This document shows, piece by piece, positions 1 to 9,231 of a stretch of 64,000 nt of DNA (positions within the stretch are counted from its first letter, which is position 1; each line of letters starts with the position of its first letter). The stretch is from NCBI GenBank assembly GCA_947491945.1, contig CANLLN010000013.1, positions 57,296 to 121,295 of the forward strand, written 5' to 3'. A program made the translations under genes and the position numbers. The notes under the pieces are model-generated. The model was not told where the DNA came from and searched no databases. It saw only the letters and a list, made by a program, of their open reading frames with translations. The DNA is from an uncultured Carboxylicivirga sp. (GTDB taxonomy: Bacteria; Bacteroidota; Bacteroidia; Bacteroidales; Marinilabiliaceae).

Positions 1-1
1 T

Positions 2-433
2 GTGCGGGTACAGACCGATGCTGCCGTGCGTAAGCTGGCCGGCTCCTACCCTTACGATAATTTTGACGACGAGCAGGCCGAGGTAACCTTGCGATCGGGC
101 ATGCATGAAGTTAACGAAGCCCTTGAAGCAGAGATAACCGAACGCCTGGCCATTGCCGGCATTGAAGTAACCGAGGCACGTATTGGCTATTTGGCTTATG
201 CGCCGGAAATTGCCAGCTCCATGCTCAAACGCCAGCAGGCAGTGGCCATTGTAGCGGCCCGTAAAAAGATTGTGGAGGGCGCCGTGGGCATGGTGGAAGA
301 TGCCCTGAAGCAACTGAGCGATGATAATATAGTAAGCTTTGACGAGCCCCGTAAAGCAGCCATGGTGAGTAACCTGATGGTGGTGTTGTGCGGCGATAAG
401 GAGGCAACACCCGTGATCAATACCGGGTCGTAA
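2..433 (+). CDS. SPFH/Band 7 domain protein (prohibitin-like), 3' part only
   Basis: The C-terminal 143 residues or so of a membrane-scaffold protein; the 5' end lies outside the window, so the GTG at base 2 is not a real start. The visible part has the end of an SPFH domain (TLRSGMHEVNEALEAEITER, then IAGIEVTEARIGYLAYAPEIA) followed by an alpha-helical stretch with the typical QQAVAIVAARKKIVEGAVGMVEDAL pattern (shown here only as a family pattern, split by eye). SPFH proteins form oligomeric rings at membranes and often partner with proteases such as FtsH, which is encoded about 4 kb downstream, but no operon link is visible. Family call good; function unspecific. Confidence 0.8.
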   Translation: MRVQTDAAVRKLAGSYPYDNFDDEQAEVTLRSGMHEVNEALEAEITERLAIAGIEVTEARIGYLAYAPEIASSMLKRQQAVAIVAARKKIVEGAVGMVEDALKQLSDDNIVSFDEPRKAAMVSNLMVVLCGDKEATPVINTGS

Positions 434-642
434 GGCTTATTATTACTGAAGCAAAGAACATGAAGCTTTAAAGAGCTTATTTATTTCTATCTTTGGTTCA
501 GTGGGTTACGCATTTGTTAACTTTAAAAAAGTGCACGCAGAATTAGACTCTGGATATTTAGAGTAGAATTTCGGACTTGCCTACCAATATTTTTTAACAA
601 GAAATATTAATAAGAAGGCCGAGTAAAATACAGTCTGACTAA

Positions 643-2124
643 ATGCATACAATGAAAAACTTCACATTCCTTTCCCATCAATGGAAGTCGGCTACCCGCT
701 CGGCATCCGTCTCTAAAAGTATAGGCATTCAGGTTCTTATGGGTTTCGTATTTTTTATACTATTCCTTGAATTGCTGGCTGGAGGCTATTACCTGGGTAC
801 TGCGCTGGCAAAAAAATCAGACCAAGCTATAGCTGAGCTTACGCGCTATGGCTTTTATTTCTTTCTGGCCATTCTATTAAGTAGGTATATGCTACAAAAA
901 CTACCCACTTTTATGGTACGGCCTTATCTTACTTTACCGATTAAAAGAAGTAAGCTGGTCAATTTTGTACTTACCAAACCACTGTTTAACAGTCTTAATA
1001 TTCTGCCCATTAGCTTTGTGCTCGCCATTACATTAGGATTGCATCAGCATCTCAATGCTTCTACTTTTTGGATAATAGTAGCCTGCGCAATGGTTTGTGA
1101 CTTATTAGCCAACTACTTATCAATATACATTAAAAGGGTTAAGATAAAGCACGAATATGTGTTTTACGTTTTCTTGGCAACGCTTGCTGCACTCTTCCTG
1201 ATGGATAAATTTGACATTGTTGATTTACAGTTTATTTCCTCATCTGTATTTATGCAAGTCATCCATCATCCTTTGTGGCTAATCGCCGGCCTTACATTGA
1301 TTATTATTACCTACTACCTCAATTACCAACTGCTGTATAATCACTTTTCTTTAGAAGAATTTGGAAAGACTGAATCCAACCAACGAGGCAGTCTTGAAAA
1401 CTTCAGTTACTTAAATCGCTTCGGAAAAATTGGGGCGTTTGTGCTGCTCGAACTTAAAATGTGCGTTAGAAATAAACGAACAAGAACCATGCTGTTTGTG
1501 TCGCCATTATTCTTGCTATACGGTTTGTTTTTCTACACCAATCCAACTTACCTCGAGACGACAGGATTCCTTATTTTTGTTGGCATCTTCATCTCCGGTG
1601 GCTTTATGATGAGCTTTGGATTGTACTTTTTTGCATGGGAGTCAAGCCATTTCGATTTAATACTAACGGCCAACAATACTTTTAAGGATTACCTTAAGGC
1701 CAAATACTTCCTGATGCTCTCAACCAGCGTAATCATATTCCTTTTATCGGTTTTTTACATCTATTTTGGGGTAGAGATACTAATGATTAACAGCGCTTGT
1801 TTTTTGTTTAATATAGGCATTAACAGCCTGCTATTGCTCTATTTTGCCACCAACAATAACCAATACATGGATCTTTCCAAAGGGTCGGCATTTAACTACC
1901 AGGGTGTCGGCGCAAGGCATTTCTTTTTAATGATTCCCTTGTTAGTGCTACCCATCCTAATCTACCTGCCCTTTGGCCTGACGGATCAAGGTAACATAGG
2001 CTTCACGGTGATAGCAGGTCTTGGTGTATTGGGTATACTCCTACGCGAAAAAATGTTGGATTTGATTACGCAGCGCTTTATGAGTAAGCGATACAAGATG
2101 TCAGAAGGATTTAGAAATAAGTAG
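643..2124 (+). CDS. DUF5687 family membrane protein, probable ABC transporter permease
   Basis: A 493-residue polytopic membrane protein with roughly a dozen hydrophobic segments and an N-terminal cytoplasmic stretch (LSHQWKSATRSASVSKSIG) typical of Bacteroidota DUF5687 proteins. An in-frame ATG at 652 is an equally plausible start. The gene is followed after 20 bases by an ABC ATPase with the same orientation, so the two probably form an exporter or membrane-remodelling ABC complex in the inner membrane. The substrate cannot be inferred. A family assignment is fairly safe from the N-terminal motif and the gene pair; the transport role is inference. Confidence 0.8.
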   Translation: MHTMKNFTFLSHQWKSATRSASVSKSIGIQVLMGFVFFILFLELLAGGYYLGTALAKKSDQAIAELTRYGFYFFLAILLSRYMLQKLPTFMVRPYLTLPIKRSKLVNFVLTKPLFNSLNILPISFVLAITLGLHQHLNASTFWIIVACAMVCDLLANYLSIYIKRVKIKHEYVFYVFLATLAALFLMDKFDIVDLQFISSSVFMQVIHHPLWLIAGLTLIIITYYLNYQLLYNHFSLEEFGKTESNQRGSLENFSYLNRFGKIGAFVLLELKMCVRNKRTRTMLFVSPLFLLYGLFFYTNPTYLETTGFLIFVGIFISGGFMMSFGLYFFAWESSHFDLILTANNTFKDYLKAKYFLMLSTSVIIFLLSVFYIYFGVEILMINSACFLFNIGINSLLLLYFATNNNQYMDLSKGSAFNYQGVGARHFFLMIPLLVLPILIYLPFGLTDQGNIGFTVIAGLGVLGILLREKMLDLITQRFMSKRYKMSEGFRNK

Positions 2125-2144
2125 TTATAGAATAATATCTCATT

Positions 2145-2864
2145 ATGATTCACATAGATAATTTAGGAAAAGCTTACAACCGGGTTAAGGTATTAGATAT
2201 AGAGCAGTTGATAATTCCACAAGGTCAATCCTTTGGTTTAGTGGGTAATAATGGTGCCGGAAAAACCACCTTATTCCGCCTGGTTTTGGATTTGATTAAG
2301 GCCGACAGAGGCCGGGTGTTGAGTAAAGATATTGAGGTTAATAAAGACAGCCAGTGGAAACAGTACACCGGCTCATTTTTGGATGAAGGCTTCTTAATTG
2401 ACTTCCTAAAACCCGAAGAGTATTTCAAGTTCATAGCCGATATTAACGGGGTTACACAAGAAGAGCTGGAAGGCTTTTACAATGACTTTGCCGATTTTTT
2501 TGGCAACGAAATCCTGAATAAGAACAAATACATACGCGACTTCTCAAAGGGTAACCAGAAGAAGATTGGTGTTTTTGGTGCCATCATCAGTCAACCGGAA
2601 GTCTTAATCCTGGACGAACCCTTTGCCAACCTGGATCCTTCCTCACAGTTTCGCCTTAAGACTTTACTAAAGGCTCTTCATAAAAAAAACAACTTAACCA
2701 TGCTCATTTCCAGTCACGACTTAAGTCATATTGCAGAGGTCAGCGAACGTATTGTTATTTTAGAAAAGGGCTTGGTAGTGAAAGATTTGCTGACTTCCGC
2801 AAATACTTTGGATGAATTGCAGGGCTATTTTGCCAATGAAATTTCTGTTGAGATGAAGCGTTAG
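2145..2864 (+). CDS. ABC transporter ATP-binding protein, partner of the DUF5687 permease
   Basis: A 239-residue ABC ATPase. Visible motifs are Walker A GNNGAGKT (about residues 34-41), the signature region FSKGNQKKIG (about 133-142, a variant of LSGGQ), Walker B VLILDEPFANLDP (about 153-165) and a switch histidine in SSHDLSHIAEV. The protein is of the short CcmA/NatA-type that hydrolyses ATP to drive a separate membrane subunit. It starts 20 bases after the DUF5687 gene, so the pair is probably one operon. No periplasmic binding protein is encoded nearby, which favours export or membrane maintenance over import. Confidence 0.88.
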   Translation: MIHIDNLGKAYNRVKVLDIEQLIIPQGQSFGLVGNNGAGKTTLFRLVLDLIKADRGRVLSKDIEVNKDSQWKQYTGSFLDEGFLIDFLKPEEYFKFIADINGVTQEELEGFYNDFADFFGNEILNKNKYIRDFSKGNQKKIGVFGAIISQPEVLILDEPFANLDPSSQFRLKTLLKALHKKNNLTMLISSHDLSHIAEVSERIVILEKGLVVKDLLTSANTLDELQGYFANEISVEMKR

Positions 2865-2905
2865 AGCAGTGGATTCAATACATCGTAACCCCGCACTTTT
2901 CGCCG

Positions 2906-3655
2906 TTAAAGCACAAAGTTCACCTCTTTAAATGCATATTCGCGCTTAGTGCCTTGGGTGTCTACCAGTGTCATGAGTCCCATTTCGTTGATCGAGTCAA
3001 TTCGAGCTTCGAAAGTTCCATTATCATCTTTATAAGCATGAAAGCCCTCTCCACGGTATAAAGCTTTGGTGTAATCCTGATTGACCAATTCTAAACGGTT
3101 GGTTTCCAGTTGATGATAACGATATTCAATGTTATCGAGCAAGTGCTCGAGTACCGTTTCGAGCTTGAAAGACTTGTTTGTTAGTTGTTTTAAGGATACC
3201 GGGTTAGGCGCATCGCTGACAAATTGTTCCTGGTTTACATTTAGACCAATGCCTACTATACAATAGTCGAGTCGGCTTCCCACAATGGAGTTCTCGATTA
3301 AAATGCCACATACTTTTTTATCCCCTACATATATGTCGTTGGGCCATTTGATGCTGGCATCTAATTGGGCTGTCTGTCTAATGGTATCAACCAGTGCCAG
3401 CGACACTGCTTTTGAAATGTAAAACTGCAAGTGAGGAGCCAGAAAGTTGGGACGTAACAAAATGCTGAAAGTGAGATTTTGATGGGCTGCACTTTCCCAG
3501 CTGTTTCCTGCCTGTCCTTTTCCGGCTGTTTGATGATGGGTAATAACAAGGCTGTACTCGGCCATTTTCTTTGTACCTAGCAAACGTTTTAGTTCTGAAT
3601 TGGTAGAGGCTAGTTGGGGATAGCTCATGAAATGGGGCGTTGAATATGTCATCAT
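2906..3655 (-). CDS. birA: Biotin--[acetyl-CoA-carboxylase] ligase
   Basis: Attaches biotin to the biotin carboxyl carrier protein through biotinyl-AMP. The 249-residue product has the ligase core: the adenylate-binding loop GKGQAGNSWES (about residues 46-56, matching the family GRGRxGRxW) and KWPNDIYVGDKKVCGILIE (about 103-121). There is no N-terminal helix-turn-helix, so this is a group I monofunctional ligase and not the E. coli-type repressor. It is divergent from rsfS. Two adjacent ATG codons (MM) make the exact start uncertain by one codon. Confidence 0.92.
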   Translation of the reverse strand: MMTYSTPHFMSYPQLASTNSELKRLLGTKKMAEYSLVITHHQTAGKGQAGNSWESAAHQNLTFSILLRPNFLAPHLQFYISKAVSLALVDTIRQTAQLDASIKWPNDIYVGDKKVCGILIENSIVGSRLDYCIVGIGLNVNQEQFVSDAPNPVSLKQLTNKSFKLETVLEHLLDNIEYRYHQLETNRLELVNQDYTKALYRGEGFHAYKDDNGTFEARIDSINEMGLMTLVDTQGTKREYAFKEVNFVL

Positions 3656-3739
3656 TACAGTTTATCGTGAAATTATGGCAGACCAATGGGTGCTTATTCT
3701 ATTTGGCAAAAATAGGTGTTTAATATTTTCTAAAAGTAG

Positions 3740-3747
3740 TATCTTTG
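3740..3747 (+). promoter_or_regulatory. Bacteroidota -7 element upstream of rsfS
   Basis: TATCTTTG matches the phylum consensus TAnnTTTG and lies about 115 bases before the rsfS start. I see no good TTG at the expected -33 distance, so this is a moderate candidate for the rsfS-ftsH transcript. Confidence 0.4.
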
Positions 3748-3862
3748 AGCAAAAGTATGCTTTGGCATGTTAACCATAGGGATAGCGCAAGGCCATGGCA
3801 ACTGCGCTTTTGATCGCAACCCAGAAACTTAAAATTAAGCAAAGGACTAGAGTACATTGCCA

Positions 3863-4234
3863 ATGAAGGACCTAAATTATTCTGCTAAAAAGCTGGCAGA
3901 TGCCATTGTTGAGGGGATGCAGGAGAAGAAGGGCATGAATATTGCCATCCTGGACCTATCAGAATTAGATAACACAATATGTCAGTATTTTGTGATTTGT
4001 GAAGGAGAGAGTACTACACAAGTTGATGCGATTGCTGATGGTGTTGAGGAGTATGTGCGCGAGCACCTGGGCGATAAACCCAATCACACTGAGGGACGAG
4101 AAAATGCACTGTGGGTATTAATGGATTATTTCGACGTTGTGGTGCACGTCTTTCATAAGCAACAGCGTGATTTTTATAACCTGGAAGGCTTGTGGGCCGA
4201 TGCTAAGCGTACCAATATTGAAAACCTATTTTAA
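3863..4234 (+). CDS. rsfS: Ribosomal silencing factor RsfS
   Basis: Binds ribosomal protein uL14 and blocks 30S-50S joining under starvation. The 123-residue product has the DUF143/RsfS core: DLSELDNTICQYFVICEGESTTQVDAIADGV in pieces, then HTEGRENALWVLMDYFDVVVHVF and a C-terminal REFYxLE-like RDFYNLEGLWADA. I prefer the ATG at 3863 over a TTG two codons upstream. It sits 15 bases before ftsH, as is common in Bacteroidota, and is probably co-transcribed with it. Confidence 0.95.
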   Translation: MKDLNYSAKKLADAIVEGMQEKKGMNIAILDLSELDNTICQYFVICEGESTTQVDAIADGVEEYVREHLGDKPNHTEGRENALWVLMDYFDVVVHVFHKQQRDFYNLEGLWADAKRTNIENLF

Positions 4235-4249
4235 CTAGAACGTAAACAA

Positions 4250-6265
4250 ATGTCAAACGGAAAACCGAATACACCGGGAAGCGATAAGGATAAGCCTAAA
4301 TTCCCGAAGTTCAATCTTTACTGGGCCTATGCACTCATTGCCATCGCACTAATTTTGGTCAGCCGCATGGACTTTGGGCAGGGGCCGCATAAAATTTCAT
4401 ACAGCGAGTTTAAAAAAGAGATATTAACGGGTGGTGATATTGATAACATTATAGTCATCCGTAATGAGGGGGTTGCGGAGGTTACTATTCAGAAGGAGAA
4501 ACTGGATAAATACAAGCATCTTTTTAATGAAAATTTAACTAATTCGGGGCCAGCTACTGAGGGCCCACATTTTATCTTTAACCTATCTACAATTGATAAG
4601 TTTGATGAAGCACTGGCAGCCGCTGAAGCTGAGCAAGGGGAAAGTATACCGGTTGATTATGAGACCCGAACGGACTTTCTGGGTGAATTTTTCACCTTTA
4701 TGTGGCCCCTATTGCTCTTAGTCGCTATTTGGGTGTTCATCTTTCGCCGCATGGGTGCGCAAGGGGGTGCCGGTGGAGGTGGCAACATCTTTAATGTAGG
4801 TAAGTCCAAAGCACGCATGTTCGATAAAGAGTCGGATATAAACGTTAATTTTAAAGATGTGGCAGGCCTGGTTGAGGCCAAGCAAGAGCTGGAGGAAATT
4901 GTTTCCTTCTTGCGCAAGCCCGAAAAATACACCGAGTTGGGAGGTAAGATACCCAAAGGTGCATTGCTGGTAGGACCTCCGGGAACTGGTAAAACCTTAT
5001 TAGCCAAGGCTGTGGCAGGTGAAGCTAACGTGCCTTTCTTCAGCATGTCAGGTTCTGATTTTGTGGAGATGTTTGTGGGTGTTGGTGCCAGCCGTGTGCG
5101 CGATTTGTTTAAGAAGGCCAAAGAGAAAGCACCTTGTATTGTTTTTATTGATGAGATCGATGCCATTGGAAGGGCACGTGGGAAGAGTCCTAACATGGGT
5201 GCCAACGATGAGCGGGAAAATACACTGAACCAGTTGCTGACCGAAATGGATGGTTTTGGGACCAACAGTGGAGTTATTATACTGGCGGCCACTAACCGTG
5301 CTGATATTCTGGATCGTGCCCTGATGCGTGCCGGTCGTTTTGATCGTCAGATACATGTTGAGCTACCCGACCTGAAGGAGCGGAAGGCTATTTTTGAGGT
5401 GCATTTGCGTCCCCTGCGTTTGAGTAAAGATGTGGAGGGTGATTTTCTGGCCAAGCAAACACCGGGCTTTTCCGGTGCCGACATTGCCAACGTGTGTAAC
5501 GAGGCAGCGCTGATAGCAGCTCGTAACAATAAAAAGATTGTAGAAAAGGATGATTTCTTAAGTGCTGTGGATCGCATTGTTGGCGGCCTTGAGAAAAAGA
5601 ATAAGATCATTTCTAAGGATGAGAAAAAGGCTATTGCCTATCATGAGGCAGGTCATGCCACCATCAGTTGGCTACTGGAACATGCACATCCGCTGGTGAA
5701 AGTAACGATTGTTCCCCGGGGTAAGGCGCTGGGTGCTGCATGGTACTTGCCCGAAGAGCGTCAGCTAACGACGACCGAACAGATATTGGATGAGATGTGT
5801 TCGACGCTGGGAGGACGTGCCGCTGAAGAGATTATGTTTGGCCGCATTAGTACCGGAGCTCTTAACGATCTGGAGAAAGTGACGAAGCAGGCCTACGCTA
5901 TGGTATCGTACTATGGTATGAGCACTAAGGTAGGTAACATTAGTTATTTCGATTCATCGGGTCAGAGCGATTATGCCTTTAGCAAGCCTTACAGCGAGAA
6001 AACGGCTGAGATAATGGATCAGGAAGTGGGTCGTATTATTGAAGAGCAGTACAAGCGCGCCAAAGAAATACTGGTTAAAAACCATGAGAAGCATAGCAAG
6101 CTGGCTGAACTGCTGCTCGAGAAAGAGGTGATCTTTAGCGAAGATTTGGAGAAGATCTTTGGTAAGCGTATCTCGGAGCATGTTATTCAGGAGGAAGATC
6201 TTGAAAAGGAAGGAGAGGATGAATCCAAACCGGCAGGTGAAACAAGCACCGAAGGAAATGAATAA
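4250..6265 (+). CDS. ftsH: ATP-dependent zinc metalloprotease FtsH
   Basis: Inner-membrane AAA+ protease that degrades misfolded membrane proteins and regulators. The 671 residues show an N-terminal TM segment ([18 protein letters not shown]), a periplasmic part, a second TM (about residues 145-165), Walker A GPPGTGKT (about 242), Walker [13 protein letters not shown] (about 297), the second region of homology ([21 protein letters not shown]) and the zinc site HEAGH (about 464). The C-terminus is acidic. It follows rsfS by 15 bases and its last codons overlap the next gene by 8 bases, implying translational coupling. Confidence 0.97.
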   Translation: MSNGKPNTPGSDKDKPKFPKFNLYWAYALIAIALILVSRMDFGQGPHKISYSEFKKEILTGGDIDNIIVIRNEGVAEVTIQKEKLDKYKHLFNENLTNSGPATEGPHFIFNLSTIDKFDEALAAAEAEQGESIPVDYETRTDFLGEFFTFMWPLLLLVAIWVFIFRRMGAQGGAGGGGNIFNVGKSKARMFDKESDINVNFKDVAGLVEAKQELEEIVSFLRKPEKYTELGGKIPKGALLVGPPGTGKTLLAKAVAGEANVPFFSMSGSDFVEMFVGVGASRVRDLFKKAKEKAPCIVFIDEIDAIGRARGKSPNMGANDERENTLNQLLTEMDGFGTNSGVIILAATNRADILDRALMRAGRFDRQIHVELPDLKERKAIFEVHLRPLRLSKDVEGDFLAKQTPGFSGADIANVCNEAALIAARNNKKIVEKDDFLSAVDRIVGGLEKKNKIISKDEKKAIAYHEAGHATISWLLEHAHPLVKVTIVPRGKALGAAWYLPEERQLTTTEQILDEMCSTLGGRAAEEIMFGRISTGALNDLEKVTKQAYAMVSYYGMSTKVGNISYFDSSGQSDYAFSKPYSEKTAEIMDQEVGRIIEEQYKRAKEILVKNHEKHSKLAELLLEKEVIFSEDLEKIFGKRISEHVIQEEDLEKEGEDESKPAGETSTEGNE

Positions 6266-6899
6266 ACAGTTGAAGGACGATTCTGATAAGGCTCGGGCTA
6301 GTATATTGGCTCGTTTAAAGAAATCGTGTGATAATACAAGCGGACGAGTGCCCCGGCGGTGCTCGTCCGCTGCTTTTTTCCCGCAGCCCGATCCCTTGCT
6401 TGATACCTTTGTTGATGAGTTTAGAAAAATTAAAGGGCAGGTTTTCTTGTGCGAAGATGAGGACGAGCTGAAAAACCAGCTTCAGGCCTTACAGGATAAG
6501 AAGCAATGGAAGCACATAGCCTGTTGCGATAAGGCCTTACAAGAACTGCTGCCTGTTGCAATGCAACAGAGGCTTGCCAGCTCAATAGATAATGCTGAAG
6601 TGGGTATTACCACCTGCGAGTGTCTCATTGCGCGCACCGGATCAATCATGGTCAGCGCAGGGCAGGATTCAGGTCGTATGCTCCCTGTTTTTCCACCTGT
6701 TCATCTGGTAATTGCGCATCAGCAACAAATAGTACCTTTTTTGGATGAGGCGATTCAAAATTTCAAAGTTCGCCATGGCGGGAGCCTGCCTTCTCAGGCA
6801 TGTGTGATAACAGGTCCCAGTCGGACGGCCGATATTGAAAAAACGCTTGTGATGGGGGCGCACGGTCCCAAAGAGCTTATCTTATTCATTCGATTGTAA
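6258..6899 (+). CDS. LUD domain (LutC/YkgG-type) protein
   Basis: A 213-residue LUD-domain protein related to LutC, a component of lactate-utilisation complexes. Visible are the N-terminal helix KARASILARLKK, the core CECLIARTGSIMVSAGQDSGRMLPVFPPVHLVIA (split by eye) and the C-terminal ITGPSRTADIEKTLVMGAHGPKEL motif. No lutA or lutB is nearby, so its partner and substrate are unknown. I chose ATG 6258: it overlaps the ftsH stop by 8 bases, is preceded by GAAGGA, and keeps the conserved first helix. A longer in-frame start at 6159 lies within ftsH and is unlikely. A strong terminator-like hairpin lies inside its first 40 codons (see separate entry). Confidence 0.85.
   Translation: MNKQLKDDSDKARASILARLKKSCDNTSGRVPRRCSSAAFFPQPDPLLDTFVDEFRKIKGQVFLCEDEDELKNQLQALQDKKQWKHIACCDKALQELLPVAMQQRLASSIDNAEVGITTCECLIARTGSIMVSAGQDSGRMLPVFPPVHLVIAHQQQIVPFLDEAIQNFKVRHGGSLPSQACVITGPSRTADIEKTLVMGAHGPKELILFIRL
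6339..6379 (+). terminator. Intrinsic terminator-like hairpin inside the LUD coding region
   Basis: Left arm 6339-6348 (AGCGGACGAG) pairs perfectly with right arm 6362-6371 (CTCGTCCGCT). The stem extends inward by T-G and G-T wobbles and two C-G pairs to a five-base loop, and six T residues follow at 6374-6379. This is the shape of a strong Rho-independent terminator, 74 bases after the ftsH stop but in frame within the downstream gene. Whether it terminates in vivo probably depends on translation of the LUD gene. Confidence 0.7.
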
Positions 6900-6928
6900 G
6901 CTACATTTTCTTTTTTGGAAGGATATGT

Positions 6929-6936
6929 TAACTTTG
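6929..6936 (+). promoter_or_regulatory. Bacteroidota -7 element before cdsA
   Basis: TAACTTTG fits TAnnTTTG and lies 18 bases before the cdsA ATG. No well-spaced -33 TTG is seen. It could give cdsA-psd transcription independent of ftsH. Confidence 0.4.
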
Positions 6937-6954
6937 CACCTCTAAAGACAATCG

Positions 6955-7764
6955 ATGAATAATTTCGTACAACGCACAGTAACCGGAATCGTGTTCGTAG
7001 GGGCAGTAGCCGGTTCAATATATATCCATCCTTTGGCCTTTTTTCTGGTATGCCTACTGGTAGCTGTTGTCGGAATGTTAGAATTAGGTCGTTTACTTCA
7101 AATAAAATATGGTAATCTCAATCTTGTTCCTGCACTTATTTTAGGAATAACTTTTCAGATGCTGGTTTTTCTTGATACCCAGGGATATATGGATAGAAGT
7201 GGTTATGTGGTGTTGATGCCTTTGATATGGCTGCCTTTTGTTTATGAGCTTTTCAAAGGTGGAGAAAATCCCTTTCAACGTATTGCCATAAGCCTGATGG
7301 TACCTGTATATGTGGCTCTGCCTCTGTCCTTTTTGTTCCTTACCGGATGTGTTAATGGTAGCTTTCAACCGATAATATTACTGGGCTTCTTCATTCTAGT
7401 ATGGAGTAACGATAGCGGAGCCTATCTCGTAGGTGTCACCTTGGGTCGCCATAAGTTATTCGAGCGTATTTCACCCAAAAAAACATGGGAAGGATTTTTC
7501 GGGGGAGTTCTCTTTACCCTTGCCGCGGCTTTTATTATCGCGAGCATAAGCGATGCGGCCTCCTTGTATGTGTGGATGGGAGCAGGACTTATCGTCTCAG
7601 TTTTTGGTACATTGGGCGATTTGGTGGAGTCGATGCTTAAGCGCAATGTGGGAATTAAAGATTCGGGTTCTGTATTACCCGGGCATGGTGGTGTGCTTGA
7701 TCGTTTCGACGGTGTTTTATTTGCAGCCCCTATGGTTTTTGCACTTTTTGTTTTATTTGCATAA
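6955..7764 (+). CDS. cdsA: Phosphatidate cytidylyltransferase (CDP-diglyceride synthase)
   Basis: Makes CDP-diacylglycerol from CTP and phosphatidate in the inner membrane, the branch point for all phospholipids. The 269 residues carry about eight hydrophobic segments and the C-terminal family signature: SPKKTWEGFFGG (about residues 173-184), then GDLVESMLKRNVGIKDSGSVLPGHGGVLDRFDGVLFAAP in pieces, with the metal-binding aspartates. It is followed 20 bases later by psd, consistent with one phosphatidylethanolamine operon. Confidence 0.95.
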   Translation: MNNFVQRTVTGIVFVGAVAGSIYIHPLAFFLVCLLVAVVGMLELGRLLQIKYGNLNLVPALILGITFQMLVFLDTQGYMDRSGYVVLMPLIWLPFVYELFKGGENPFQRIAISLMVPVYVALPLSFLFLTGCVNGSFQPIILLGFFILVWSNDSGAYLVGVTLGRHKLFERISPKKTWEGFFGGVLFTLAAAFIIASISDAASLYVWMGAGLIVSVFGTLGDLVESMLKRNVGIKDSGSVLPGHGGVLDRFDGVLFAAPMVFALFVLFA

Positions 7765-7784
7765 CAGATTAAGAATTAGAACTA

Positions 7785-8438
7785 ATGACAATTCATAAAG
7801 AAGGATACGGAACACTCATGGTAGTGCTGGCTGTACTGCTGGCCTTGAATGCCGGTATTTATTTTGTAGCCGGTGTGGCTGTTACTAAGGTAAGCGCACT
7901 GCTTGCATTTATTATTTTTGCCTTGGTGCTTAATTTCTTTCGCAATCCACGGCGCGATGCCATGATAAAGGACGGCGCCATCATAGCACCTGCCGATGGT
8001 AAAATCGTAGCTATTGAAGAGGTAGAAGAGGATGAGTATTTGAAAACAAAATGCTTACAGGTGTCTATTTTTATGTCTGTATTCAATGTTCATATCAATT
8101 GGTTTCCCATTAAAGGGGTGGTGAAGTATTTTCGTCATCACAACGGACGCTTTATGGCAGCTTATCTGCCTAAATCATCTACGGAAAACGAGCGAACAAG
8201 CGTAGTGCTGGAAAACAGTAACGGTACGCAGATATTAGTGCGTCAGGTAGCTGGTGCAATGGCGCGCCGCATTGTATGTTATGCCGAGGAGGAAAAAACT
8301 GTTGCACAGGGGCAGCAAATGGGTTTTATTAAGTTTGGTTCGCGTGTGGATCTATACCTGCCGCTGGGTACGCGTATCGACGTGGAGCTGGAACAAAAAG
8401 TTACCGGACGCCAAACAATACTGGGCTGGTTAAAATAA
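7785..8438 (+). CDS. psd: Phosphatidylserine decarboxylase, short soluble-type proenzyme
   Basis: Converts phosphatidylserine to phosphatidylethanolamine with a pyruvoyl cofactor. At 217 residues it is the short form: an N-terminal hydrophobic pair (about residues 10-50), PADGKIV (about 67-73), the SVFNVHINWFPIKG region with catalytic His, and the self-cleavage site KFGSRVD (about residue 186), where the serine after Gly becomes the pyruvoyl group. It is the last gene of the rsfS-ftsH-cdsA-psd run and is followed by a clear terminator. Phosphatidylserine synthase is not in this window. Confidence 0.92.
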   Translation: MTIHKEGYGTLMVVLAVLLALNAGIYFVAGVAVTKVSALLAFIIFALVLNFFRNPRRDAMIKDGAIIAPADGKIVAIEEVEEDEYLKTKCLQVSIFMSVFNVHINWFPIKGVVKYFRHHNGRFMAAYLPKSSTENERTSVVLENSNGTQILVRQVAGAMARRIVCYAEEEKTVAQGQQMGFIKFGSRVDLYLPLGTRIDVELEQKVTGRQTILGWLK

Positions 8439-8460
8439 GCCTTTCCGAAGATATTTTTTG

Positions 8461-8491
8461 AGAGCCATCCTTTTGGGGTGGCTCTTTTTTT
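8461..8491 (+). terminator. Intrinsic terminator after psd
   Basis: AGAGCCATCC (8461-8470), a short loop, GGGTGGCTCT (8476-8485), then six T residues. The ten-pair stem contains one T-G wobble. It closes the ftsH-cdsA-psd transcript. Confidence 0.88.
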
Positions 8492-8520
8492 GGTGGCTCT
8501 ACAACCAATGGTGGGTAAAA

Positions 8521-8548
8521 TTGTTATTAACAGGCAACGCTAAGTTTG
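8521..8548 (+). promoter_or_regulatory. Promoter candidate for the oxidase-III/IV-like pair
   Basis: TTG at 8521-8523 and TAAGTTTG at 8541-8548, spacing 17, ahead of the start at 8591. It fits the phylum pattern, though the spacing is slightly short. Confidence 0.45.
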
Positions 8549-8590
8549 TAAGGTATAATTTATTAGCGCTATCATCCTAAACAGTATTAT

Positions 8591-9208
8591 ATGAATCAGT
8601 CACTATCTATGTCAGGAAATCTATCCAAGCCCCGGGAAGCAACCTTAAGCGGCGTGGGGCTCTTTATTTTTATTGAGTTATTGCTTTTCGCCGGGTTCTT
8701 TTTGTTATACGGCGTATATCGGTATAAAAATGTGATAGCCTTCGATCTGGCAGCGGGTGAGTTAAGTATTACATCCGGTTTCGTAAATACACTTATTATT
8801 TTAGCGGGGAGCCTGACAATGGCTTTTAGTGGAGTAGCCATTCGCAAAGGCAATAAGATGACTACCTTATTCTGGCTGCTCACCACCCTGTTTATGGGCT
8901 TTATGTTTATTGTTAATCGTTATTTCGAATGGAAGGGCAGGGTGGATTTTGGCCTGTTTCCGGGTAGTGAAGAATTAACACGCCTGGGACATGGTGATGT
9001 AATGTTTTATGGCCTGTATTTTTTTATGACCGGCTTACATCTTATCCATCTGTTAATTGGTTTTGCGACCCTTATTTATGTAACCACAAAGGTGAATAAC
9101 AATGATTTGCATAAAAACGACTATGCCGTACTGGATAAAACAGGTAGCTATTGGCATCTGGCTACCTTAATATGGTTGCTGGTCTTTCCTTTATTTTATT
9201 TAATGTAA
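8591..9208 (+). CDS. Heme-copper oxidase subunit III-like protein
   Basis: A 205-residue membrane protein with five hydrophobic segments. It matches the cytochrome c oxidase subunit III family by the first-helix glutamate (GVGLFIFIELLLFAGFF), the FYGLYFFMTGLHLIHLLIG segment and the C-terminal SYWHLATLIWLLVFPLFYL. Such proteins pack against the catalytic subunit I. Subunits I and II are absent from the neighbourhood, so this may be an accessory subunit such as the NorE type that goes with NO reductase, or may serve an oxidase encoded elsewhere. The usual YWHF-VD sequence of oxidases is YWHLAT here, which leaves both options open. Confidence 0.85.
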   Translation: MNQSLSMSGNLSKPREATLSGVGLFIFIELLLFAGFFLLYGVYRYKNVIAFDLAAGELSITSGFVNTLIILAGSLTMAFSGVAIRKGNKMTTLFWLLTTLFMGFMFIVNRYFEWKGRVDFGLFPGSEELTRLGHGDVMFYGLYFFMTGLHLIHLLIGFATLIYVTTKVNNNDLHKNDYAVLDKTGSYWHLATLIWLLVFPLFYLM

Positions 9209-9231
9209 ATTTCTAAAAGCGATTTCATACC

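Noticed and set aside
6159..6257. Longer N-terminus for the LUD protein
   Set aside because: It would overlap ftsH by about 100 bases with an Arg/Lys-rich extension; the ATG at 6258 has a better upstream site and keeps the conserved helix.
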